Part shown: one piece after another, positions 1 through 8,811 of the stretch
How positions within the stretch are numbered: position 1 is the first letter of the stretch
Layout of the letters: each line of letters begins with the position of its first letter
Assembly: GCF_029278605.1 (NCBI RefSeq)
Contig: NZ_CP119572.1
Location: forward strand, 2,852,001-2,916,000
Direction: 5' to 3'
Origin: Cupriavidus sp. WKF15
GTDB lineage: Bacteria > Pseudomonadota > Gammaproteobacteria > Burkholderiales > Burkholderiaceae
Length of the DNA stretch: 64,000 nt
Notes under the pieces: model-generated
The model's input: the letters and a program-made list of their open reading frames with translations, nothing else
Told to the model about the DNA's origin: nothing
Databases searched by the model: none
Made by a program: the position numbers and the translations under genes

Positions 1-464
1 AGGCGCGCCCCGGCCTCATGGTGTCCGCCCTGTACCTGCGGATGCAGCAGATCGCGCCGCGCCAGCGTGGCAACCAGCACCATCGAAAGCAGCGCACCGC
101 CCGCCGCACCGCCCTGCACGGCCCATAGCGGCAGCATCATGAGCATCGCCCCAAGCGCGCCGGTGGCGGCGCCGCCGGATACGCCCAGTACATACGGTTC
201 GGCCAGCGGATTGCGAAGCAGCACCTGCATCAGCGCACCGGACAGGGCCAGCAAGCCGCCGCATGCGAACGCCGCCGCCGCGCGCGGCAGGCGCAGGTCG
301 CGCACGATGGCACCGGCGGTGCCGGTGTCGGCGCCGGTCAGCGCCTGCCAGAGCTGGCCGGCATCCATGCGCACGCTGCCCAGCGCCAGCGACAGCAGGA
401 ACACCGCCACGACCGCGGCCGCGAGCGCCAGCCATACCGCGAGGGCGCGCCGGAAGTCAGACAT
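1..464 (-). CDS. FecCD-family ABC transporter permease (cobalamin/iron-siderophore type), N-terminal part
   Basis: This is the 5' part of a gene that runs off the left edge; about 154 codons are present. The start at 464 reads MSDFRRALAVW and leads into a hydrophobic first helix. The next segment carries the family signature of BtuC/FecCD permeases: an RLPR motif, then GGLLALSGALMQ, then RNPLAEPYVLGVSGGA. Such proteins form the inner-membrane channel that moves vitamin B12 or ferric siderophores after periplasmic capture. It starts 18 bp after the btuB stop codon on the same strand, and btuB is under a cobalamin riboswitch. B12 import (btuC) is therefore the likely role, though a siderophore permease cannot be excluded from this fragment. 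Confidence 0.85.
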   Translation of the reverse strand, partial: MSDFRRALAVWLALAAAVVAVFLLSLALGSVRMDAGQLWQALTGADTGTAGAIVRDLRLPRAAAAFACGGLLALSGALMQVLLRNPLAEPYVLGVSGGAATGALGAMLMMLPLWAVQGGAAGGALLSMVLVATLARRDLLHPQVQGGHHEAGAR

Positions 465-482
465 GGCGCGCCATCCGGCCCG

Positions 483-2399
483 TCACTTCTGGCGCCAGCC
501 CAGCGTGATGTAGCCCGCCCTGCCCTGCGTGTTGTACGGGAAGGCAAGCTGGTAGTTCTTGTCGAACAGGTTTTCCACCCGGGCAGCGACGAACCATTGC
601 TTGTCGATGTTGTAGCGCGCGTTGAGGTTGACGATACCGTATCCGCCCAGCGTGCGCGAGCCCGCGTCCAGGCGCGACGACGACAGCAGCCACTCGCCGC
701 CGAAGCGCCAGTTGCCGAAATTGCGGCCCACGTCGAATGCGGCATGGCGGCGCGCACGGCGCACGAGCTGGGTGTTGGTCTGCTCGTCGACCGGGTTCTG
801 GAACGTGACGCTGGCACCGACATCGGTGTTCCATAGTGTCGCGCGCCAGGAGGCCTCGAGGCCCTGTACCTTGGCCTTGTTGACGTTGCTCGGCAGGAAC
901 ATGCCGTTGGGCTGCGCCACCGTGACGATCAGGTCGTTGTAGCGCGTTTCAAAGGCCGTCACGCGCAGCAGGCCGGCTTGCGGCGTGTTGTACTGCACCC
1001 CGGCTTCGGCCGACTTGGCGCGCTCGGGCTGCAGGTTCGGATTGCCGAAGCCCGGGAAATACAACTCGTTGAAAGTCGGCGCGCGGAAGGCGTTGCTGAC
1101 GCTGGCGATCAGCTTGAGCGCATCGGTCAGGTTGTAGCCATAGCCGGCAAAGAAGCTGCCCTGGTTGCCGAAGTCCGAGTAGTGGTCGTTGCGGCCGTTG
1201 AGTTGCAGCTGGTGCTTGCCGAAGCGGCCATCATAGCCGCCGAACACCGAGAAGACATTGCGCGAGGGCGCGACGTACGAATTGGAATCCAGCTCCTGCT
1301 GCAGGTAGTCGGTGCCGAACAGCAAGGTGTGTGTCGGTGCCAGCGCGTACTCGTTCTGCCAGTTGAACTGGCGGTTGCGCGTGTTGAAGGTGCCGTTGTT
1401 CACGCCATTCAGGAAGTTCTCGCTGCGGTCCTCGCTCTGCGCCAGCTTGAAGTGCGTGGCCCAGTCCGGCAGCACCTTGCCGTTGACGAAGGCCGACACG
1501 GTGTACAGCTCGCTGTTGGAGCGGTTGTCGTCGGTGGGCCGGCCGAAGCTGCTGTCGTACGACAGCTTGCTCTTCGAATAGTAGCCGGCCACGCCCGCGT
1601 CCCAGTTCGGCGTGAACTGGTGCTTCACCTGCGCCGATACGCTCTGGTTCTCGTACGGGTTGTCATTCGGGTTGGCGCGCGGCGCCTGCTTCGTGTTGAT
1701 CGACGAGAAGCCGTCGGTCTTGAACGCGGAGCCGGTCACGTTGAACGAGGTGTCGCCGATCTGGCCGCCGTAGCCGACCGTGCCCTGGCGCGTATTGTTG
1801 CTGCCGTATTCGACCTGCGCGTTCGCGGCCGGCGCCTGGCCAGCACCGCTCTTGGTGAAGATCTGCACCACGCCGCCAATTGCGTCCGAACCGTACAGCG
1901 CCGACACGTTGCCGCGCACCACTTCGATATGGTCGATCTGGTCGGGCAGGATATTGGCCAGCTGCGCCGTGCCGCTGCTCACCGAAGACACGCGCACGCC
2001 GTCGATCAGGATCAGTGTCTGGTTGGAATTGGCGCCGCGCATGAACAGCGAGGTGTTCGTGCCCATGCCGCCATTGGTGGTCAGCTCCACGCCGGCCTGG
2101 TTGCGCAGCAGCGTGCGCAGGTCCGGTGCCTGCGAGTTGACGATATCTTCCTGCGTCACAACCGTGGTATGCGGCAGGGCCTCGGTGAGCGGCTGCGCGG
2201 TGCGGGTCGACGTGACCACCACCGGCGCGAGTTGCGCGGGCGCGGCGTCGGCGGCCGGCTGGGACGCGCCCGGCATCCCGGCGGTCTGGGCCACGGCAGG
2301 ATTCAGGGCAAGGGAAGACAGGGCAGCCAGCACGACAGCCACGGACGGACGCACCGTCGGCAGCGCCGGACGGTTCGACCTGTAAAGCGATGAACGCAT
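483..2399 (-). CDS. btuB: TonB-dependent vitamin B12 receptor BtuB
   Basis: Outer-membrane receptor of 638 aa, the usual length for BtuB-like proteins. An N-terminal signal peptide ends near AVAQ (about residue 38). A TonB-box-like stretch, APVVVTSTR, lies at about 58-66. The plug domain follows (LRTLLRNQAGVELTTNGGMG, then FMRGANSNQTLILIDGVRV, then YGSDAIGGVVQIFT), and the rest is an amphipathic beta barrel that ends in TLGWRQK. It binds cobalamin outside the cell and passes it to the periplasm using TonB energy. The specificity call rests mainly on the cobalamin riboswitch in its leader and on the FecCD permease just downstream. The start has no strong ribosome binding site, which fits riboswitch control of translation. 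Confidence 0.9.
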   Translation of the reverse strand: MRSSLYRSNRPALPTVRPSVAVVLAALSSLALNPAVAQTAGMPGASQPAADAAPAQLAPVVVTSTRTAQPLTEALPHTTVVTQEDIVNSQAPDLRTLLRNQAGVELTTNGGMGTNTSLFMRGANSNQTLILIDGVRVSSVSSGTAQLANILPDQIDHIEVVRGNVSALYGSDAIGGVVQIFTKSGAGQAPAANAQVEYGSNNTRQGTVGYGGQIGDTSFNVTGSAFKTDGFSSINTKQAPRANPNDNPYENQSVSAQVKHQFTPNWDAGVAGYYSKSKLSYDSSFGRPTDDNRSNSELYTVSAFVNGKVLPDWATHFKLAQSEDRSENFLNGVNNGTFNTRNRQFNWQNEYALAPTHTLLFGTDYLQQELDSNSYVAPSRNVFSVFGGYDGRFGKHQLQLNGRNDHYSDFGNQGSFFAGYGYNLTDALKLIASVSNAFRAPTFNELYFPGFGNPNLQPERAKSAEAGVQYNTPQAGLLRVTAFETRYNDLIVTVAQPNGMFLPSNVNKAKVQGLEASWRATLWNTDVGASVTFQNPVDEQTNTQLVRRARRHAAFDVGRNFGNWRFGGEWLLSSSRLDAGSRTLGGYGIVNLNARYNIDKQWFVAARVENLFDKNYQLAFPYNTQGRAGYITLGWRQK

Positions 2400-2474
2400 G
2401 ATGCAGGAATGGATAGGACAGCCAGACCCGTTCCCCCGCGGGCCAGATGGCGATGAGGCGTGCCGCGCAGGGGC

Positions 2475-2714
2475 GGCAGCCCGCGTTCAGGCCGGTATCC
2501 GGGCTGGCGACGCCAGGCTGGCCGCCTTCCCGAACGCTTGAGGTTCAGTGGCGATGGGCCAGCCCTGCGATGCCGTGTGTGGGCAGGCATCGCGGCCGCT
2601 TACCGTTGCGGGGGCAGCACAGGTTGGCCTGGCCGAGCTGTCTGTCGGCCGCGGCTCCCTGTTTCCCGTTGAACTGCCACCCTGCCGCGGGCACGATGGC
2701 GAGCACCTGGAACG
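2475..2714 (-). ncRNA. Cobalamin (adenosylcobalamin) riboswitch upstream of btuB
   Basis: Read on the minus strand, the leader contains the conserved core CTGCCCCCGCAACGGTAAG (about 2603-2621). It also has an upstream GGGAAAC element, a downstream CACTG...GGGAAGGC pair, and a B12 box AGCCCGGATACCGGCC (2490-2505). These match the RF00174 consensus in order and spacing. The element lies between a sigma70 promoter (2721-2749) and btuB at 2399. No clear T-tract terminator is seen between the B12 box and btuB, so control of ribosome access is the likelier output. Confidence 0.93.
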
Positions 2715-2720
2715 AGCGCG

Positions 2721-2749
2721 AGTGTAGGCAGTTTCCCTAGCTGAGTCAA
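2721..2749 (-). promoter_or_regulatory. Sigma70 promoter of the riboswitch-btuB transcript
   Basis: On the minus strand, a -35 box TTGACT (2749-2744) is followed by a 17-bp spacer and a -10 box TACACT (2726-2721). The predicted start, near 2714, is the 5' edge of the riboswitch fold. Confidence 0.75.
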
Positions 2750-2871
2750 TGCGCCCCCGGACCGCCCTTGACGACGCATGAATGGCGCGCAAACGACGCG
2801 CAAACGGCGAATTCGGCGCAGAAGCCTGCAACTTCCGCGCGCCATGGCGGTCACATCCGCCTTGCCTTTCA

Positions 2872-2899
2872 TTGTGCGCGACGACGCTTCGGCTAGAAT
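2872..2899 (+). promoter_or_regulatory. Sigma70-like promoter of the ZapB-like/zapA pair
   Basis: A TTGTGC -35 (2872-2877), a 16-bp spacer and a TAGAAT -10 (2894-2899) place the start near 2906, about 17 bp before the ATG at 2923. Confidence 0.55.
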
Positions 2900-2922
2900 C
2901 GCGATACCTGACACCCTTCACC

Positions 2923-3261
2923 ATGACAGGCCCTATGCTTAACGAACTCGAACAGCTGGCCGCCAAGATCGGCCGCGTGCTCCATCACGCGGACACCCTG
3001 GCGGCGGAGAACCAGCGGCTGCGCGACGAAATCGCGCGCCTGGAAGGCGAGGCCGCACAGTTGCGCGGCGAGCGCGAAGCGATGGCCGCCGACCGCGAGC
3101 TGCTCAATATCAAGATCGAGGAAGCGCAACTGCGCATCCAGTCCATCCTGGACAAGCTGCCCACCGCGGGCGATTCGCGCCAGCTCGACCTGCTCGGCGA
3201 GGACACCGGGTCCTCGGCCCAGGAACGCGCCGCGCACAAGGCCTCGGGAGAACACGCATGA
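2923..3261 (+). CDS. ZapB-like coiled-coil protein (TIGR02449/DUF904 type)
   Basis: A small protein of 112 aa. It is almost entirely a heptad-rich coiled coil, with repeats such as LAAENQRLRDEIARLEGEAA and LRGEREAMAADRELL up to about residue 75. The C-terminal tail is polar and less ordered. Proteins of this type sit directly upstream of zapA in beta- and gammaproteobacteria and resemble ZapB, which bridges ZapA and the division ring. The ATG at 2923 was chosen over the longer open frame from 2782 because it follows a good promoter and begins the coiled coil; a second ATG at 2935 is possible. Its stop overlaps the zapA start as ATGA, so the two are translationally coupled. The division role is inferred from fold and position. 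Confidence 0.8.
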   Translation: MTGPMLNELEQLAAKIGRVLHHADTLAAENQRLRDEIARLEGEAAQLRGEREAMAADRELLNIKIEEAQLRIQSILDKLPTAGDSRQLDLLGEDTGSSAQERAAHKASGEHA

Positions 3262-3599
3262 GCAACAAGCAAGTCGAAGTGAATATCGCCGGCCAGCCCT
3301 ACCGCTTCGCGATCTCGCCCGAGAACGAGGCCGCGCTGCTGGAGGCGGTGGCCCTGGTGGACACGCAGATGAACAAGCTGCGCAACAACGCCTCGGCCAA
3401 GGGCGTGGAGCGCGTGGCGGTGATGGCGGCGATCACCATCGCGTCCGACCTGCTGGCCCTGCAGCGCAAGCAGCAGGCGGACGGCGCAATCCCCGTCGAT
3501 GCCATCCGCGCGCGCATCCGCGAGCTCAACGAGCGCGCCGACGAGGCCTTGCGGCAATATGCGCATGTTGGCACCGGCACGCAGGCGCAGCCGAACTGA
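3258..3599 (+). CDS. zapA: Cell division protein ZapA
   Basis: A 113-aa protein that begins MSNKQVEVNIAGQPYRF. This is the N-terminal globular part of ZapA, which contains the conserved I-G-Q-x-Y-x-h pattern. A long C-terminal helix follows (VDTQMNKLRNNASAKGVERVAVMAAITIASDLL) and mediates tetramerisation. ZapA binds FtsZ in the cytoplasm and promotes filament bundling in the Z ring. The gene overlaps the coiled-coil gene before it by 4 bp. The region downstream encodes 6S RNA, an arrangement conserved in many proteobacteria. Confidence 0.93.
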   Translation: MSNKQVEVNIAGQPYRFAISPENEAALLEAVALVDTQMNKLRNNASAKGVERVAVMAAITIASDLLALQRKQQADGAIPVDAIRARIRELNERADEALRQYAHVGTGTQAQPN

Positions 3600-3669
3600 G
3601 CGCGCTCGGCACCGATGTGCGCTGGATGCCGCGCTGCTCTGCAAAATGTAACTACGCGGTGCGGTGGAC

Positions 3670-3698
3670 TTGGTATGCAACACATCGAGGTGTATAGT
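3670..3698 (+). promoter_or_regulatory. Sigma70 promoter for the 6S RNA transcription unit
   Basis: TTGGTA (3670-3675), a 17-bp spacer and TATAGT (3693-3698) form a good promoter just after zapA, with a start near 3705. No protein gene begins before the terminator at 4087-4123, so the product should be RNA. Confidence 0.6.
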
Positions 3699-3704
3699 GT
3701 AGCC

Positions 3705-3870
3705 AGACTGCACGGGGCACCACAGACGTGCAGCAAAATGGCCGGGTTATCGCGCCTGGCCGCCGTTCTCATCCCATCCTAGTTCGAAACGGCAAACGTC
3801 TGACATCCCGCCCGCGAGTCCGGTTTTTGGTCACGTCGGGGTGTCCGGAGCGTCAGACGTTTGACAGTTT
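3705..3870 (+). ncRNA. Structured non-coding leader upstream of 6S RNA (precursor or separate sRNA)
   Basis: This stretch between the promoter and the 6S RNA body can form four successive stem-loops. The arms are CTGCACG/CGTGCAG (3708-3714 with 3727-3733), GGCCGGG/CCTGGCC (one mismatch), GCCGTT/AACGGC, and a perfect 12-bp pair (3793-3804 with 3852-3863). No credible reading frame is present. It could be a 5' extension of a 6S precursor that is later trimmed, or a separate RNA. Confidence 0.4.
3793..3863. repeat. Perfect 12-bp inverted repeat around a 47-bp spacer
   Basis: CAAACGTCTGAC (3793-3804) and its exact reverse complement GTCAGACGTTTG (3852-3863) flank a 47-bp spacer just before the 6S RNA. 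It may be an RNA stem or a protein-binding site. Confidence 0.7.
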
Positions 3871-4080
3871 CCCTGCCTGGTTCGCGAGGGTCATAAACTC
3901 CTTGAACCGATATGCATCGCATGGTGCGGGATCATGTCGTATGGGCGAGCGCGTCGCCGCACTCATAGTCCGGGCCTGGCTTGGACTCCCTGAGTGGGTG
4001 ATGTACCCGAAATACGACTTCCGCAGCCACTCTGAACCTCACTTGGGTTCAGGATGCCGACCCAACGGCCGAGGCGGGGA
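3871..4080 (+). ncRNA. ssrS: 6S RNA
   Basis: This is a global regulator RNA that binds the sigma70 holoenzyme. The segment lies after zapA and before an EVE-domain gene, where ssrS is usually found in Burkholderiales. The ends pair: CCCTGCCTGG... at 3871 with ...GAGGCGGGG ending near 4079, 11 pairs or wobbles in 14 positions. Inside, CCTTGAACCGATATGCA resembles the E. coli 6S segment around CTGAGCCGATATT. The 3' side carries CTGAACC...GGGTTCAG (4032-4051), like the E. coli TTGAACC...GGTTCAA hairpin. Exact ends need mapping. Confidence 0.72.
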
Positions 4081-4086
4081 CCCCTC

Positions 4087-4123
4087 AAAAAAGGCGGTGG
4101 TTTCACAGACCACCGCCTTTTTT
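4087..4123 (+). terminator. Rho-independent terminator after 6S RNA
   Basis: A perfect 15-bp stem, AAAAAAGGCGGTGGT with ACCACCGCCTTTTTT, closes a 7-nt loop and ends in a T run. The A/T symmetry would allow it to act on both strands. Confidence 0.92.
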
Positions 4124-4185
4124 CTTGCCGGTCGCTGCCGCGTCGCGCGTGCAGCGCGTATTGCAGACACCCGCACCCGACTGCC

Positions 4186-4689
4186 ATGAGCCGCGCAGAA
4201 AACAACCGCACGGAAAAAGCGCCCGCACGTGCCCGCCAGTACTGGCTGATGAAGTCCGAGCCGGACGAAGCCAGCATCGATACCCTTGCCACGGAAGGGA
4301 CATTGCCGTGGACCGGCGTGCGCAACTACCAGGCACGCAATTTCATGCGCGACGTCATGCGCATCGGCGACGGCGTGCTGTTCTACCACTCGTCCTGTCC
4401 GGAACCCGGCATTGCCGGGATCGCCGAGGTCTGCTCGCAGCCCTACCCCGATCCGACCCAGTTCGATCCGAAGAGCCATTACTACGACGCGGCATCCAGG
4501 GCAGACGAACCGCGCTGGCAGCTCGTCGACGTGAAGTTCGTGCGCAAGAGCGCACTGATCCCGCTGGCGGAACTGCGCGCGCATGAGGAACTGGCCGATA
4601 TGGTCGTGCTACGGCGCGGCAACCGGCTCTCGATCACGCCGGTCACGCCGGCCGAATGGCGCTTCATCACCACGCGGCTGATGGGCTGA
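4186..4689 (+). CDS. EVE-domain (PUA-like) protein
   Basis: A 167-aa cytoplasmic protein. It begins with a polar stretch and then the typical EVE start, YWLMKSEPDEASID (about 19-32). WTGVRNYQARNFMRDVMRIGDGVLFYHSS follows, and then GIAGIAEV. The EVE fold is related to PUA and YTH domains and is thought to bind modified bases in RNA or DNA; bacterial stand-alone members have no settled function. The start at 4186 lies 60 bp after the 6S terminator. Its position next to 6S RNA is conserved in the family, so it is likely a housekeeping gene. Confidence 0.9.
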   Translation: MSRAENNRTEKAPARARQYWLMKSEPDEASIDTLATEGTLPWTGVRNYQARNFMRDVMRIGDGVLFYHSSCPEPGIAGIAEVCSQPYPDPTQFDPKSHYYDAASRADEPRWQLVDVKFVRKSALIPLAELRAHEELADMVVLRRGNRLSITPVTPAEWRFITTRLMG

Positions 4690-4754
4690 TTCGCGCTGCC
4701 CGACAGCGGCAGACGCATCCACAACCACCAGCGACGCTGCGTTTTTCTTTTCCC

Positions 4755-5567
4755 ATGAGTCTTGCCCTGATTCCCGCCCTGCTCGCGCTGGGCGCCTTTA
4801 CCGGTTTCTGCGCCGGCCTGCTCGGCGTGGGCGGCGGCATGATGATGGTGCCCTTCCTCACGCTGCTGTTCACGAGCCTCGGCTTTGCCGGCGAGGCCAT
4901 CGTGCACATGGCCATCGCCACGTCGATGGGGACCATCCTGTTCACTTCGCTGTCGTCGGTGCGGGCCCATCACAAGCGCGGCGCGGTGCGCTGGCCGATC
5001 GTGCTCGCGCTGGCGCCGGGGATCCTGCTGGGCGGCATGATCGGCGGCGGCAAGGTGTTCGCCGCGCTCAAGACAAGCTGGCTGTCGCTGGCATTTGCCT
5101 GCTTCGTCGGCTTCTCGGCGCTGCAGATGCTGCGCAGCCGGCGCCCCGAGCCAAGCCGCCAGTTGCCGGGAGTGCCGGGCATGGTGGGCGCGGGATCGGT
5201 GATCGGCTTCCTGTCCAGCCTGGTCGGCGCGGGCGGTGCCTTTGTTTCCGTGCCGTTCATGACCTGGTGCAATGTGCCCATCCACAATGCAGTGGCCACC
5301 TCGGCTGCACTGGGCTTTCCGATTGCGGTAGCCAGTGTGCTCGGCTACATCTGGAGCGGCTGGCAGCAGCCGGGCCTGCCAGTCGGCTCGCTCGGCTATA
5401 TCTACCTGCCGGCGCTGCTGGCGATTGCCATCGCCAGCGTGCTGACGGCGCCGCTGGGTGCGCGCACCGCGCACCGCATGGACGTGGCGCAGCTCAGGAA
5501 GGCGTTCGCGGTGTTACTGCTATCCCTGGCCAGCTACATGTTCTGGAAGGCCTGGAGGGCATTCTGA
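4755..5567 (+). CDS. Sulfite exporter TauE/SafE family membrane protein
   Basis: An integral membrane protein of 270 aa with about eight predicted helices. It begins MSLALIPALLALGAFTGFCAGLLGVGGGMMMVPFL. The N-terminal GLLGVGGGMMMVP and the repeated SLVGAGGAFVSVPFM in the second half are the paired glycine-rich signatures of TauE/SafE permeases, which move sulfite, sulfonates or related anions. The start at 4755 was preferred over the longer open frame because the signature helix begins there. It follows the EVE gene by 65 bp. The substrate is unknown; a different TauE/SafE protein in this window (30537-31310) is tied to sulfate reduction. Confidence 0.87.
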   Translation: MSLALIPALLALGAFTGFCAGLLGVGGGMMMVPFLTLLFTSLGFAGEAIVHMAIATSMGTILFTSLSSVRAHHKRGAVRWPIVLALAPGILLGGMIGGGKVFAALKTSWLSLAFACFVGFSALQMLRSRRPEPSRQLPGVPGMVGAGSVIGFLSSLVGAGGAFVSVPFMTWCNVPIHNAVATSAALGFPIAVASVLGYIWSGWQQPGLPVGSLGYIYLPALLAIAIASVLTAPLGARTAHRMDVAQLRKAFAVLLLSLASYMFWKAWRAF

Positions 5568-5650
5568 CGGGACCGCCGCGCGCCGGCCGTACCGGGAACG
5601 ATTGCGGGGAGTTCGCGTCTCATACCCATCACTTTGACTGGGAGAACAAG

Positions 5651-6343
5651 ATGAAACAACTGCTTGCAGCCACCCTGCTCGGCACCTCGGCGCTGGTCGC
5701 ATCCGCGCAAACCCTGCCGGCGCCGGCCGGCGTGCTGTCCCTCTCGGCACAGGCCGTGACCGAAGTGCCGACCGACGTGGTGCACCTGACACTGGCGGCA
5801 GAGCAGGAAGGCGCGGAGCCGGGCGCGATCTCGTCGCAGCTCTCGACCCGCACGCAGGCCGTCATCAACCAGGCCAAGCGCACGCCGGGTGTGCAGGCGG
5901 AGTCTGGTGGCTTCACGATCCGCCCGAGTACCGACCGCAACGGCCGCATCAGTACGTGGCGCGGCCGCTCGGAAGTCATCCTGCAGTCGCGTGATTTTGC
6001 CGCCGTGTCGAAGCTGGCCGGTGAGCTGGCCAACCAGATGCAGGTACAGGGCATTGCGTTTTCGCTGTCGCGCGAAGCGCGCCAGGCCGCCGAGGGCAAG
6101 CTGACCGAGCAGGCCGTGAGCGCATTCCGCGAAAAAGCGCAGTCCGCCTCGAAGCTGTTCGGCTACAGCAGCTATACGATCCGCGAAGTGAACGTGAACG
6201 AGAGCGGCATGGTGCCGCCGATGCCGCGCATGTATGGCGCTGCCAAGGCCATGATGTCCGACTCCGCGGCACCGGTACCCGTCGAGGGCGGCAAGACGCA
6301 GGTCACCGTGTCGGTGAATGGCTCGGTGCAGATGCTGAAGTAA
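5651..6343 (+). CDS. SIMPL-domain (DUF541) exported protein
   Basis: A 230-aa protein with a clear signal peptide (MKQLLAATLLGTSALVASAQ). The single SIMPL/DUF541 domain begins at GVLSLSAQAVTEVPTDVVHLTLAAEQEG and ends at the C-terminal strand GGKTQVTVSVNGSVQML. Family members form periplasmic or outer-membrane-associated oligomers; roles in oxidative stress and membrane integrity have been reported for E. coli YggE. The start at 5651 has a GGGAG ribosome binding site 7 bp upstream. The gene is 83 bp downstream of the TauE/SafE gene and may be cotranscribed with it. The exact role is unknown. Confidence 0.87.
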   Translation: MKQLLAATLLGTSALVASAQTLPAPAGVLSLSAQAVTEVPTDVVHLTLAAEQEGAEPGAISSQLSTRTQAVINQAKRTPGVQAESGGFTIRPSTDRNGRISTWRGRSEVILQSRDFAAVSKLAGELANQMQVQGIAFSLSREARQAAEGKLTEQAVSAFREKAQSASKLFGYSSYTIREVNVNESGMVPPMPRMYGAAKAMMSDSAAPVPVEGGKTQVTVSVNGSVQMLK

Positions 6344-6349
6344 AACCCG

Positions 6350-6376
6350 GGCGGCCGGCCGCGCTGGCAGGCCGCC
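6350..6376. repeat. GC-rich hairpin between convergent genes
   Basis: GGCGGCC (6350-6356) pairs with GGCCGCC (6370-6376) between the ends of the SIMPL gene and matB. It has no T tract, so terminator function is uncertain. Confidence 0.35.
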
Positions 6377-6386
6377 CCGCCGCCGT

Positions 6387-7940
<1,554 letters not shown>

Positions 7941-8025
7941 GGTGCGGATGAAGAAAGACTTCCGGCATCCAGGCGCGGAAGGCAATGGACGATTGGGCGA
8001 TGGACGATTGTAATGGGGAAACGCG

Positions 8026-8808
8026 CTAGTTCCCTTCGAACCGCGGGGGGCGGCGGGCCAGGAAGGCCGCCACGCCTTCGGCATGGTCGCCGCCTTCGGC
8101 GTAGGCGAAATGCGCGGCCAGTTCCTTGGCGCTCAGCGGCTCGGGCTGCGGCGACAGGCGGCGGATCGTGGCCTTGTTGATGCGCGCCGCGACGGGTGCC
8201 CCGGCCGTGATCCTGCGCACCGTGGCATCGACCTCCGCCGCCAATGCGCCGGCCGGCACCACGCGAGTCAGCAAGCCCTTTTCGCGCGCCTCGGCCGCAT
8301 CGAAGACGCGGCCCTCGAGCAGGATCTCCAGCGCGACGGCACGCCCCGCCAGCGCGAGCAAACCCTGCAGTTCACCCGGCGCCATCGGAAAGCCGAGCCG
8401 GTTGATCGGCACGCCGAAGCGGCTATTGTCCGCCGCGATGCGCAGGTCGCAATGGCAGGCGATCTCCAGCCCGCCGCCGACGCATACGCCCTCGATCATC
8501 GCCACGGTCGGGTGCGGGCAGCCGGCAATGGCCTCCAGCGCCGGAGCGATGATCTCCATGTGGTAGCGGCGCACCGCGGACTCGTCGCCGCGCACGATGG
8601 GGAACTCGGCAATGTCGGCGCCGGCGGCAAAATTGCCATCGGCGCCGCGCACCACCACGCAGCGCAGCGAGGTGTCGGCCGACAGCCGCGTGAAGCCGTC
8701 GGCCAGCGCCAGCCACATCTGCGCCGAGATGGCGTTGAGCTTGCCCGGGTGCGACAGCGTGACAGTAGCCGTGGTGCCTTGGGCTGCGAACTCGACAGTA
8801 CCGCTCAT
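8026..8808 (-). CDS. Enoyl-CoA hydratase/isomerase family protein
   Basis: A 260-aa crotonase-fold protein. The oxyanion-hole segments are visible: RGADGNFAAGADIAEF in the first half, and EGVCVGGGLEIACHCDLRIAADNSRFGVP. The catalytic-region glutamate lies in the LGFPMAPGE segment. Crotonases hydrate, isomerise or hydrolyse acyl-CoA esters. It lies between matB and the Bug binding protein, 3 bp from the latter, so it belongs to the malonate operon. A crotonase is not required for the simple malonate to acetyl-CoA route, so it may act on substituted malonates or remove a dead-end CoA ester. The substrate is unknown. Confidence 0.88.
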   Translation of the reverse strand: MSGTVEFAAQGTTATVTLSHPGKLNAISAQMWLALADGFTRLSADTSLRCVVVRGADGNFAAGADIAEFPIVRGDESAVRRYHMEIIAPALEAIAGCPHPTVAMIEGVCVGGGLEIACHCDLRIAADNSRFGVPINRLGFPMAPGELQGLLALAGRAVALEILLEGRVFDAAEAREKGLLTRVVPAGALAAEVDATVRRITAGAPVAARINKATIRRLSPQPEPLSAKELAAHFAYAEGGDHAEGVAAFLARRPPRFEGN

Positions 8809-8811
8809 CGC

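Noticed and set aside
978..2393. 471-codon open frame on the plus strand opposite btuB
   Set aside because: It is a GC-rich shadow of a well-supported btuB gene, with no family features and low-complexity composition.
3861..3896. TTGACA at 3861 as a promoter for 6S RNA
   Set aside because: The nearest TCATAA-like box is 24 bp away, too far for a sigma70 promoter. The TTGGTA/TATAGT pair at 3670-3698 is better.
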